Source of the DNA: Parcubacteria group bacterium GW2011_GWA2_47_26 | GTDB taxonomy: Bacteria > Patescibacteriota > Patescibacteriia > GWA2-47-26 | Direction: 5' to 3' | DNA length: 33,513 bases | Assembly (NCBI GenBank): GCA_001001705.1 | Contig: LCOG01000009.1 | Location: forward strand, 1-33,513 | Shown: piece after piece, positions 17,774 through 26,526 of the stretch | How the letters are laid out: the number at the start of each line of letters is the position of its first letter | How positions within the stretch are numbered: the first letter of the stretch is position 1 | Made by a program: the position numbers and the translations under genes | Notes under the pieces: generated by a model | Database searches by the model: none | The model's input: only the letters and a program-made list of their open reading frames with translations | What the model was told of the DNA's origin: nothing

Positions 17774-18019
17774 TTAGGACTCGTCTAGGCCGCCCTTGCT
17801 CCAAGGGTGACAGCGCAACAGGCGGCCTAGCGTAAGAGCAGTGCCGCGTAAAATGCCGTGTTTTTGCAGGGATTTCTTGGCATATTCAGAACAGGTCGGT
17901 AAAAACTTGCAGCGTGGAGCAGATACAAAATAACGCAGGGGGCCATGATCAGAAGATAACACTTTCTGGTATAGCGTGATCAGGGCGTGGCTGAAGGTGA
18001 GAAGAATTAGGCGCATCAT
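17774..18019 (-). CDS. yidD: Membrane protein insertion efficiency factor YidD
   Basis: ALITLYQKVLSSDHGPLRYFVSAPRCKFLPTCSEYAKKSLQKHGILRGTALTLGRLLRCHPWSKGGLD. Confidence 0.95.
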   Translation of the reverse strand: MMRLILLTFSHALITLYQKVLSSDHGPLRYFVSAPRCKFLPTCSEYAKKSLQKHGILRGTALTLGRLLRCHPWSKGGLDES

Positions 18020-18351
18020 ATCAGGCGCGCCTTTTTAAGCAATTGTTCTAACTCCGACTTGAGTTCAAAAAATGATTTGCCGATAGCGGCTTTGGTTATA
18101 AAAACCATGAGATTAATCGGCGGAGAGATTCTGGCGAGCAGTGGCCGCAGGGCCTCGCGGCACTGCCGTTTAAGACGGTTGCGCACTACGGCGCTCTTAG
18201 ACACGGTCAAACCGGCCACAACTGTAGCGCGAGAAAGTGGCCCTCTCGCGGGTGCCCACTTGATACGTAAAATTGCTCCTCCTATGCTGCGGCCGCGTTT
18301 AGCAACAAAACTAGCGGTCCGGCCAGTAAGACGGGATCGGGTGGGGAGCAT
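18016..18351 (-). CDS. rnpA: Ribonuclease P protein component
   Basis: AGLTVSKSAVVRNRLKRQCREALRP plus synteny with rpmH and yidD. Confidence 0.93.
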   Translation of the reverse strand: MLPTRSRLTGRTASFVAKRGRSIGGAILRIKWAPARGPLSRATVVAGLTVSKSAVVRNRLKRQCREALRPLLARISPPINLMVFITKAAIGKSFFELKSELEQLLKKARLI

Positions 18352-18370
18352 ATACCGAGGTGTGCCACGC

Positions 18371-18508
18371 TTAAACCGTTAAGCGATGCCGGCCTTTGGC
18401 CCGCCTTCTTTTTAAAACTGCGCGTCCGGCGGTGGTTCGCATTCTGGCCCTAAAGCCGTGTACTCGCGCGCGCTTGCGCTTTTTAGGTTGATAGGTTCTT
18501 TTGGGCAT
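18371..18508 (-). CDS. rpmH: 50S ribosomal protein L34 (45 aa; below the ORF-track length cut-off)
   Basis: Hand translation: [45 protein letters not shown]. Confidence 0.96.
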   Translation of the reverse strand: MPKRTYQPKKRKRARVHGFRARMRTTAGRAVLKRRRAKGRHRLTV

Positions 18509-18696
18509 AGTTTTGGAGATTTAAATATTTAAGGAGAAGGCTTTGTTACTTCATCCTAACATAGGTTGCTCTAAAAGCAAAGGCTGTGTCGCCGAAATGC
18601 TCCTACACGAAACTAGTCACAGTATTTGAACATCTTATCAACTTGACGGACTCTGTTGTGGTCTGGTGGTGTCTAAATTGTTTATAGGCTGTGGCC

Positions 18697-18725
18697 TTGA
18701 CTCGCTCTTGTGAGCATGATAAAGT
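18697..18725 (+). promoter_or_regulatory. Candidate dnaA promoter
   Basis: TTGACT-N17-TAAAGT. Confidence 0.45.
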
Positions 18726-18805
18726 CTTTCAAATGTAGTTCGCACTTCAAGGGACTGAGCATACAATAAACTCCGACTAACAATCGTTAGAACTCCTACA
18801 CATCT

Positions 18806-20152
18806 ATGACATCCGAAGAGCTTTGGCAAGCCGCGTTGGGAGAGCTGGAAATTGCCCTCTCAAAAGCCAACTTTACAACTTGGTTCAAAAATACGGCGCT
18901 TACTCAATTTGAAAACGACCAAGTAACGATTTCGGTTCCTAATACTTTTACCAAAGCCTGGTTTGAAAAAAAATATCATCGAGCAATTCTGGATACTTTA
19001 CAAAGAATCGGAGGCAGGCCCATTAAAACTATTACTTACCAAGTAGGGGGCAGATCCTCTTTTGCGGCTGTGCCGGCTATAACTATGGCCCCAATCTCCG
19101 CGCCAGCATCGCGAGGCGTAGCAAGCACTACCGGAAACGGTCTAAATCCCCGATATGTTTTCTCGACTTTTATTGTGGGCAAGGGCAATGAACTCCCGCA
19201 CGCCGCGGCGCGTGCGGTGGCCGCGCGGCCGGGTGCGGCTTACAATCCTTTGTTTATATATGGAGGAGTTGGGCTGGGCAAAACCCACCTTATACAAGCA
19301 GTGGGCAATGAAATTTTGGCGAGCGATCCCACCAAAAAGATTCTTTACGTCACCTGCGAAACTTTTACCAATGATTTTATCCATGCGGTGCGAGGCGGGA
19401 ACGCTAAGCGGTTTCAAGACACCTACCGCGGCGTTGATGTGCTTTTAATTGACGACATCCAATTTATTACGGGCAAAGAAGGAACTCAAGAAGCTTTTTT
19501 CCATACTTTTAACGCTCTGCACCAGACCAATAAACAACTGGTCTTAACCTCGGACCGACATCCCAAGGCTATCCCCGCGCTCGAGGCGCGACTGCTCTCG
19601 CGGTTTGAATGGGGAATGATCGCCGATATTATTTCGCCGGATTTTGAAACTCGAGTGGCAATTCTTGAGGCTAAATGCCAAGAAAAACAATATCAACTGG
19701 ATAAAAACATCGTCAGCTACATCGCCACCATGATACAAAATAACGTCCGTGAACTGGAGGGAGCCCTTAATAAAATTGTGGCCTTTCACCAATTAAAAAA
19801 CATCCCGCCCACCCTAGAGTTCATAAAAAAAATGCTGGCCTCTTCGCAGCCTATTCGCAAATCCGTAACCAATAAACAAGTCCTCCAGACGGTTTCTCTG
19901 TTTTTTGACATTCCACAAGAGGAACTGCTGGGTAAAAGCCGAGAAAAACGCTTGGCTTTCCCACGCCAAATTATTATGTATCTTTTGCGCACAGAGTTGC
20001 AGGCTTCTTTTCCTGCCATTGGTTTAGAGCTAGGCGGACGCGATCATACTACAGCCATGCATGCTTGTAGCAAAATCACCAGGGAGGCCGAGGAGGATCC
20101 AAAGCTAAAGCAGGATATTGAGTTGATTAAACAGCGACTATACAATGGATAA
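18806..20152 (+). CDS. dnaA: Chromosomal replication initiator DnaA
   Basis: NPLFIYGGVGLGKTHLIQAVGNE, VLLIDDIQFITGKEGTQEAFFHTFNALH, LGGRDHTTAMHACSKI. Confidence 0.98.
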   Translation: MTSEELWQAALGELEIALSKANFTTWFKNTALTQFENDQVTISVPNTFTKAWFEKKYHRAILDTLQRIGGRPIKTITYQVGGRSSFAAVPAITMAPISAPASRGVASTTGNGLNPRYVFSTFIVGKGNELPHAAARAVAARPGAAYNPLFIYGGVGLGKTHLIQAVGNEILASDPTKKILYVTCETFTNDFIHAVRGGNAKRFQDTYRGVDVLLIDDIQFITGKEGTQEAFFHTFNALHQTNKQLVLTSDRHPKAIPALEARLLSRFEWGMIADIISPDFETRVAILEAKCQEKQYQLDKNIVSYIATMIQNNVRELEGALNKIVAFHQLKNIPPTLEFIKKMLASSQPIRKSVTNKQVLQTVSLFFDIPQEELLGKSREKRLAFPRQIIMYLLRTELQASFPAIGLELGGRDHTTAMHACSKITREAEEDPKLKQDIELIKQRLYNG

Positions 20153-20384
20153 TCTGTGCGCATAAAGTTGGTAGGACCAAATTTATGCGGGATAACTTTG
20201 CGCCTTACCCACAACGATCTTATAGCGGGACCGAGCTATCAACAGTGTTGCACTTTTTATTCCCCCCACCTTACACTTTAGATCAACATCGTTTTATAAC
20301 AATTTGTTAAACAAATTACAGATATCCACCTAATCCACAGGCTTATTATTAGTACGATTAATATAATTAATTAAATCAAACTAA
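20153..20384. other. Candidate oriC in the dnaA-dnaN intergenic region
   Basis: DnaA-box-like TTACCCACA (20205-20213) and TAATCCACA (20331-20339), AT-rich tract, inverted repeat AATTTGT-TAA-ACAAATT (20301-20317). Confidence 0.6.
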
Positions 20385-21497
20385 ATGAGGTTCAGTTGTA
20401 CACAGGAAAATTTAGTCCAGGGTCTTAGCATGGTTTCGCGTATAGCTTCTAGGGCGGGCAATCTCCCAATTCTTTCCAATATTTATCTTAAGACTACCGC
20501 AACGGGTTTGGAGTTAAGGGCTACTAATTTGGAAATCGGATTGACCTGCATGGTGCGCGGAAAAGTGGAGGAGGTGGGAGAGTTTACGGTGCCGGCCAGG
20601 CTTTTTAGTGAGTACATCGCGCTTTTGCCAAAGGATAAAGTTGATCTAGTATTGGCGGGGTCAGAGCTGCAAGTGGTCTGCGGAAAAAATAAAACCAAAA
20701 TTAAGGGAATGCCGGCGGTAGATTTTCCAGTAATCCCGCAAGTGGAAAATGGGGAAGGGGGAGAGGTGTCTTTACCGGCCTTAATGGAAGCGTTGGAGCA
20801 AGTTCTTTTTACAATTTCGCCAAATGAGGGCAGGCCAGAAATATCAGGGGCCTTGATTGTGTTGGACGGCTCGCATTTAACCGTGGCCGGGACAGACAGT
20901 TATCGGTTAGCAGAGAAAGCTCTGATTACCAGCGGCACGGATAAAAGCGCGGCCAGAGCGATTCTTCCCTTGCGCGCGCTTCAAGAGCTGGTGCGGGTTT
21001 GCGGTTCCTTGAAAGAAGAAGCGGCTACCGCCAAAATTATCATGTCATCAAATCAGTTTGCCTTAAGCGTGCCAACAGTGGAATTTGTTTCACGGCTTAT
21101 TGAAGGGCAATATCCGGATTACAAAGCGATTATTCCGACGCGCTTTGGCATTAAGGCAAAAATTTCAAGAGCGGAATTGGCCTCGGCACTTAAGGCCGCC
21201 GGTCTATTTTCAAAAACCGGAGTTTATGATGTGGCAGTCTCTTTTAATCCCGAGAAAAACGAGGTGGAGATAGCCTCACTAAATTCTCAAACCGGAGAGC
21301 ATGCGAGTGTCCTTCCAGCAGAGGTGCAAGGGGTGGGCACAAAGATTGCTTTTAATTGGAAATATTTGCTGGATGGGGTGCAGGCTTTAAGGGGGGAAAA
21401 TATTATAATCAAAGCGACGGATTCAGCTTCGCCAACCATGCTTACCGAAGAGGATGGCACGGATTATTTCTATATTGTCATGCCGATCAAGGAGTAA
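20385..21497 (+). CDS. dnaN: DNA polymerase III beta sliding clamp
   Basis: MRFSCTQENLVQGLSMVSRIASRAGNLPILSNIYLKT, LIEGQYPDYKAIIPT; adjacent to dnaA. Confidence 0.97.
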   Translation: MRFSCTQENLVQGLSMVSRIASRAGNLPILSNIYLKTTATGLELRATNLEIGLTCMVRGKVEEVGEFTVPARLFSEYIALLPKDKVDLVLAGSELQVVCGKNKTKIKGMPAVDFPVIPQVENGEGGEVSLPALMEALEQVLFTISPNEGRPEISGALIVLDGSHLTVAGTDSYRLAEKALITSGTDKSAARAILPLRALQELVRVCGSLKEEAATAKIIMSSNQFALSVPTVEFVSRLIEGQYPDYKAIIPTRFGIKAKISRAELASALKAAGLFSKTGVYDVAVSFNPEKNEVEIASLNSQTGEHASVLPAEVQGVGTKIAFNWKYLLDGVQALRGENIIIKATDSASPTMLTEEDGTDYFYIVMPIKE

Positions 21498-21515
21498 AAT
21501 AAATAATATTTGACT

Positions 21516-22553
21516 ATGCCTTCATCATTTAGAATCCCTGGCGAAGTCCCGGTTGAAGAATTTGATCGTATAGGTGAGAAACAGAGAGAATTCGATAATA
21601 TTGAAAGCTTAGTGAAAGATCCACAAGATCGACCAACAGCCGCTTCTTTTTTCGCAGAAGCAATCCACGGATCTGACTATACAAAGGAAGCTCCCCGTCA
21701 GTCAAAACTCGAGGGATTTAAAAGGGCGATTCAACTTATTGACGAGGGCGGTGAGGAGTCAAACAGAAACACGGCAAAAATTCTCATTGATATTGTTCGA
21801 ACCGAACCAGACATGACCGTGCGCCTCCGGATGATGGCAATATTGAGCCATGATCTGCAGCATAGATTTCTTCCGGCAATTCCGGCAAATGAAGCAGACC
21901 TTGCTCAAATTATGAAGGCAATGAAACGCATTGAATCATTTCATGCGCTTGCTAGCGGCAAGGATATCCCAGAGGCGTACCAACAATGGGCGCAAATGTT
22001 GCTCGATGAAGAAGGTTCTTTAAGAGAGTGGAATGATCTTTATGCCCAAGATCCCAATGTAGAAATACCGCCAATAATTCAGACTGATCTAAGGGCAATT
22101 ATAGAGAATGCGGCGCCAAGTCCCGATACGTCTATAGCAGATAGGATTGGGCAGGTTTTCACCGGTCGCATCACCATTCTTCCAGAGGCAATTTTCCCTA
22201 GTCCGGAAAAGATTGAAGAGTATGAAAGACAAATGGGGCGGCCCTTGCCAGTATATGTCACTCTTCGACAAGGGGCAGAATATAAACCTATACCCTTTCC
22301 TGCGGATATCACTAAAGAACTTCTTGAAACCGTGGCGCGATTTAGAGACAGTTCAATTACCAGGAAAGAAGTAGTGGAGATTACCCACGAAGTGCTTATG
22401 CGTTTTGAGCGCAGACTTAATACGCGGCAATTAGTAGAAATTGAACAGGCTTATGCAAATCAAAATGTCGAAATTCGTTTTGGAACTGAAAAAAGCCGCT
22501 GGATAAATGCACCAGTTGCTCCGATGGCTGAAGAGAGGCAACTGGAACTTTAA
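21516..22553 (+). CDS. Hypothetical protein downstream of dnaN
   Basis: 346-aa ORF from ATG 21516 (MPSSFRIPGEVPVEEFDRIGEKQ); no recognised domain. Confidence 0.65.
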   Translation: MPSSFRIPGEVPVEEFDRIGEKQREFDNIESLVKDPQDRPTAASFFAEAIHGSDYTKEAPRQSKLEGFKRAIQLIDEGGEESNRNTAKILIDIVRTEPDMTVRLRMMAILSHDLQHRFLPAIPANEADLAQIMKAMKRIESFHALASGKDIPEAYQQWAQMLLDEEGSLREWNDLYAQDPNVEIPPIIQTDLRAIIENAAPSPDTSIADRIGQVFTGRITILPEAIFPSPEKIEEYERQMGRPLPVYVTLRQGAEYKPIPFPADITKELLETVARFRDSSITRKEVVEITHEVLMRFERRLNTRQLVEIEQAYANQNVEIRFGTEKSRWINAPVAPMAEERQLEL

Positions 22554-22573
22554 ATAAAGAAAAGAGCCCGGTC

Positions 22574-22918
22574 TTAACATTTTAGACCAAGCTCGGCGCG
22601 ACACTTTGCTTCAAATCCCCGATTAAGGAACCCTATTGTGGCGCTGTCAAACCATGTAAACGCCTCCACGATGTTTTCAAGGGCGATATGCGGGGCAAAG
22701 GTATAGTCTGGCTGATCAGCACGGAGACGGTCCAGCACGAGGTACCAGGGGCCGTTCTGTTGTACAAGTTGCGGGTTTCGTCCTCCCACGGACCTTGGGC
22801 CAGTGGGGGTCATGTACCGCACGAAGCACAGCTCGCGCGGCATGAACAGGGTTTGTCCGCTCCCCAGATCGTAGACAAAGAGCGGATATTTTAGCTCCCA
22901 GGGTCGAGGATTGCGCAT
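22574..22918 (-). CDS. Small orphan protein (114 aa), GC-biased codons
   Basis: GGAGGAG just upstream of ATG 22918 (MRNPRPWELKYPLFVYDLG...); promoter upstream; terminator-like GAGC..GGTCT/AGACC..GGGCTC-TTTTCTTT overlapping the 3' end. Confidence 0.7.
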   Translation of the reverse strand: MRNPRPWELKYPLFVYDLGSGQTLFMPRELCFVRYMTPTGPRSVGGRNPQLVQQNGPWYLVLDRLRADQPDYTFAPHIALENIVEAFTWFDSATIGFLNRGFEAKCRAELGLKC

Positions 22919-22937
22919 CTCTCCTCCTTCCCATTTG

Positions 22938-22966
22938 ACACTATCGAATAAAAAGATATTTGTCAA
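22938..22966 (-). promoter_or_regulatory. Candidate promoter for the small orphan gene
   Basis: minus strand TTGACA-N17-TAGTGT. Confidence 0.5.
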
Positions 22967-22981
22967 GGGTGTTGACGGGGA

Positions 22982-23143
22982 TATAATAATAAAAGGACCA
23001 GCCCCTCCTTTTCCTCCGTCAGCGTATCAACGCATGCAACTCGTCCCGCAATTCTCGCGATCGCGTCAATCACGGGACGACTAAAGGTGGACTCTAAACA
23101 ATCAACTACGCGCGGCCACGCGTAGTTGATTGTTTATCTTTTT
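22982..23143 (+). ncRNA. Candidate small RNA: TATAAT -10 to strong hairpin plus T-tract
   Basis: TTGTCA-N16-TATAAT (22960-22987); 17-bp perfect stem AAACAATCAACTACGCG-CGGCCA-CGCGTAGTTGATTGTTT (23096-23135) followed by ATCTTTTTT; no ORF. Confidence 0.4.
23041..23080. repeat. 40-bp GATC-centred palindrome
   Basis: TCGTCCCGCAATTCTCGCGATCGCGTCAATCACGGGACGA; same architecture as 33352-33399. Confidence 0.8.
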
Positions 23144-23236
23144 TCAAAAAAATTGAAAAGAGCCCAATCAAAATATTTCCAATTATTTGTTGTTCAAAAT
23201 TGCGTATAATGGCTCGCGTGCATCTGAAGCCCTGCT

Positions 23237-23656
23237 TTATTTTTCGACGGCATTATTGTGAATAAAATCTGTCAAAAGCTGCAGCATGCCTTCACGATTA
23301 TCACTCCGAGATGTCGCGACAGTTACAGCAATATCATAGAGTTCTCGCCAGCTTGTTTTGAGCCATGTATTATTGAGGGAGAGTAAGACCATGAGCGAAA
23401 CACAAGCAATGCGTTTGTTACCATTCAAGAAAGGATGTTGCTTGATTAACTCGTAAAACAAAACTGCCGCTTGTCGCGACATCGAGGAGTGAACAAATTT
23501 TCCGCCGACCCACGTTTGAGGAGAAGCCAGCACAGCTTCTAGCTTCTCTGGAAATCGTGTGTCAAAAGAAGAAATAGGCTCATCGTGGGCAAGATGAGCC
23601 TTGGCGTAAACGTAACAAATATCGCGTACGTCTTCGAGCGTCAGAAAGTGGGACAT
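23237..23656 (-). CDS. Doc/Fic-family toxin
   Basis: HPFLNGNKRIACVSLMVLL (Fic motif, Doc-type length). Confidence 0.88.
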   Translation of the reverse strand: MSHFLTLEDVRDICYVYAKAHLAHDEPISSFDTRFPEKLEAVLASPQTWVGGKFVHSSMSRQAAVLFYELIKQHPFLNGNKRIACVSLMVLLSLNNTWLKTSWRELYDIAVTVATSRSDNREGMLQLLTDFIHNNAVEK

Positions 23657-23662
23657 ACTTAT

Positions 23663-23809
23663 TCATTCAGCACCGAGTCGCTTGAGAGCTTCACCATACT
23701 CCGCAATTGTGCGTTTCACTGCTTGCTCTATAATCTGTTTCCGCTGCGCTGGCTTTCTCGGATCAAGTTTCTTTGGTCTGAGTTGAAATTTTTCTAGCAT
23801 CTTCTTCAT
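23663..23809 (-). CDS. Candidate antitoxin upstream of Doc (48 aa)
   Basis: Hand translation: MKKMLEKFQLRPKKLDPRKPAQRKQIIEQAVKRTIAEYGEALKRLGAE*; stop lies 6 bp before the Doc ATG. Confidence 0.6.
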   Translation of the reverse strand: MKKMLEKFQLRPKKLDPRKPAQRKQIIEQAVKRTIAEYGEALKRLGAE

Positions 23810-23943
23810 AGCAATTCCATTATAATGCAAGTCGAAAAATAAAGCAAAATTTCGAATTGACCGATGTAAAATCTAACCCAAAGGGCATACGTTTACCGAC
23901 GAGAAAACCTAACCGAGGCACGATAAGGAATTAACCATAATTC

Positions 23944-26517
23944 CTATTTTACCACTTGAAATCGCAGACTTGTCTCGCCGCGGTTGAGGATGTCGTCATA
24001 GGCGCGGGCGACAACGATGTGTTCGCCAGCGGGGACATCATTAAGAGAGAGGGTTGTCGTATAGGGCGCACTTTGCAGAGTAGTTTTGACTATCCCGTCT
24101 AAAATAATTTCAACGCGAGCGATACCCCGTGGGGCAGAGCCTTGTACCTCCACATCAAGATTATTGCCGGCGATGGTTGCGCCTGAACCGGAAGGCCGAA
24201 TAAAAGAGATGTTTGGGCGGTTGGCCTCGGTATGCAGGTCGTCGTAAGTTGTGGGTGCTGATTCCATGTTGACTGTATTGCGTTCGGCCCATTGGCGCAC
24301 GGCGGCTTCCCAGTTTTCAAAATTGGGATCCTCGACAGGATTGGCTGGCGGCGGCGCGTCAAGATTATCTTTATTTATATAATAGAGAATAGAATGTGGA
24401 GCAGAGTAGGTGCGCTCCCCCACAAGTTCGGCGGGAGTTAAAGCGGTGGCGAGTTTTCCGGAAGCTCGATCAATACGCGCACGGATTTGTCCAAGGCCTT
24501 GACCGCGCAGAATTGGGTTGGCTACGGGCCGTGCCTCTGGCGCAGGGAACTGTTCTACGGGGGTGTTTCTTAAAGCGCGGGACATAAAAGCATTCCAGAT
24601 TGGCGCGGCTACAAGAACCCCGTCGGCTCCCCGTTTCATTTCCTTGTTATTGTTGTTGCCGACCCAAACTCCGGCGGCAAGCGAGGGGGTGTAGCCGATG
24701 GTCCAGCCATCATGCCAGTCATTGGTGGTACCAGTTTTAGCGGCCACGGGGCGGTCGGATAAGATAAGCGGGCTTTGCGGCCCGAAAATAAAAGTCCGCG
24801 CGGCATTATCGGAGAGAATGGAGGTGACTTCGTTGGCAATGCCTTCAGGTATAACTTGTTCGGGGCGTCGGGCTTGCCAAGCCTCAAGAGGCCGGCCGCT
24901 GCTATCTTCAATGCGCAGGAGCACGGTTTGATTTAAACGTTTGCCGCTTCCAGCGAGGGCGGCAAAAGCTCCGACGTGTTCTAAGAGTTTAACCTCGCCT
25001 CCCCCCAGTACGATGGAGAGCCCAAAGCGGCTGCGGTCTTTGAGGGTGGTGTAGCCCAGTTTTTCCGCAAGATCAAGCACGCGATCAATGCCGGTAAGAT
25101 AAATGGTTTTGACGGCCGGAATGTTAAGGGATCCAGCCAAGGCTCCGCGCATACTCAACGGGCCGTGCTCCTTGTCGTCATAGTTGTGCGGTGTGTAATC
25201 TTTAGGTTGGGCTTTAAAGGTGGTGACCACATCATAGAGCAGGGTGTCGGGGGTAAACCCTTTTTCAAAAGCCGCGGCGTAAACAATAGGTTTAAAGGAG
25301 GAGCCGGGCTGGCGCGGGCGGAGCGCCACATTAACATTGCCGTCTATGGCCTCATCAAAATAGTCGCGGCTGCCGACCATGGCTAGGATTTGACCGGTTT
25401 TGGGGTCTTCGGCAACGAGGGCGGCATTTTTTCCATTGTACTGTTTTTCGTTGCGCTGCGCACCTTTGCGTATTTCCTCTTCGGCAATTTGTTGGAGCCG
25501 CCAGTCCAGGGTGGTAATGACTTTAAGTCCGCCTTGCTCGACAAACTGCCCCCCGTATTTTTCAACCAGCAGTTCACGGACATAAAGCACAAAATGCGGG
25601 GCCAAAATATTATCTCGGCGAGGCTGGATGCGTTTTAGAATGTCTTGGGCTTGGGCTTGTTGCGCTTGCTCTTTATTTATGTAGCCTTCTTCGGCCAGGC
25701 CATTTATAATATGGCGCGTGCGGGCAACTAGTTCGTCAGTATGATTGCCATAAGGGGAGAGGCGGGTGGGGGCTTTGGGCAAAGCCGCCAGGACAGCGCT
25801 CTCTACCAAATCGAGATCTTTAGCGGGTTTGTTAAAAAGGGTCTCTGCGGCGGCTTCAATGCCATAGATTGTTGAACCGTAGGGAATTTCGTTGAAGTAC
25901 ATGTTTAAGATATCGTCCTTGCTGAAGCGTTTTTCAATTTGGTAAGCCAAGATCAGCTCCTTAAGTTTGCGGGTTAGAGTTTTCTCGCGGGTAAGCACGG
26001 CGTTTTTGATAAACTGTTGGGTAATGGTGGATCCGCCCTGGGCTTTGTCCAGCCGCGTGAGGTTGACAAGAAAAGCGCGCAGCATGGCTTTGAGATCAAA
26101 GCCTTCGTGTTTGTAAAAATTTCTATCCTCGGCAATAAGGGCGGCCCATTTGGCAATAGGAGGAATGTCTTGCAAGGCAATAGGAGTGCGCCTGACTTCA
26201 TTGTGTATGTCATATAGCAAGACTTTGCCTTCACGATCGTAAATTTTGGTGGAGATGGGGGTAGTGCGTTCAAGCAGTTTTCCCGGTTCGGGCAGGTTGC
26301 GGGAAATTGAAGCAATGGCAAAAGTTAGAAAAATTCCGCCTCCGACGACAGCTAATAAAAAGGCAATGAAAGCCTGCTTTAAAAAGCGCTTATGCAGTTT
26401 TTTGAATAAGGCGTTGGGAGACCTCCGGGGTTGTTTTTTGCGCAGCGTTGGGCGGCGTCTTACGGGCTGTTTGCGCCAAGTGCCGCCTCCACGGGCGCTG
26501 TAGACTAAACGGGACAT
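23944..26517 (-). CDS. Class A penicillin-binding protein (transglycosylase/transpeptidase)
   Basis: AEDRNFYKHEGFDLKAMLRAF, GGSTITQQFIKN, RQPGSSFKPIVYAAAFEKG, AAKTGTTNDWHDGWTIGYTP. Confidence 0.97.
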   Translation of the reverse strand: MSRLVYSARGGGTWRKQPVRRRPTLRKKQPRRSPNALFKKLHKRFLKQAFIAFLLAVVGGGIFLTFAIASISRNLPEPGKLLERTTPISTKIYDREGKVLLYDIHNEVRRTPIALQDIPPIAKWAALIAEDRNFYKHEGFDLKAMLRAFLVNLTRLDKAQGGSTITQQFIKNAVLTREKTLTRKLKELILAYQIEKRFSKDDILNMYFNEIPYGSTIYGIEAAAETLFNKPAKDLDLVESAVLAALPKAPTRLSPYGNHTDELVARTRHIINGLAEEGYINKEQAQQAQAQDILKRIQPRRDNILAPHFVLYVRELLVEKYGGQFVEQGGLKVITTLDWRLQQIAEEEIRKGAQRNEKQYNGKNAALVAEDPKTGQILAMVGSRDYFDEAIDGNVNVALRPRQPGSSFKPIVYAAAFEKGFTPDTLLYDVVTTFKAQPKDYTPHNYDDKEHGPLSMRGALAGSLNIPAVKTIYLTGIDRVLDLAEKLGYTTLKDRSRFGLSIVLGGGEVKLLEHVGAFAALAGSGKRLNQTVLLRIEDSSGRPLEAWQARRPEQVIPEGIANEVTSILSDNAARTFIFGPQSPLILSDRPVAAKTGTTNDWHDGWTIGYTPSLAAGVWVGNNNNKEMKRGADGVLVAAPIWNAFMSRALRNTPVEQFPAPEARPVANPILRGQGLGQIRARIDRASGKLATALTPAELVGERTYSAPHSILYYINKDNLDAPPPANPVEDPNFENWEAAVRQWAERNTVNMESAPTTYDDLHTEANRPNISFIRPSGSGATIAGNNLDVEVQGSAPRGIARVEIILDGIVKTTLQSAPYTTTLSLNDVPAGEHIVVARAYDDILNRGETSLRFQVVK

Positions 26518-26526
26518 AATTCGAAA

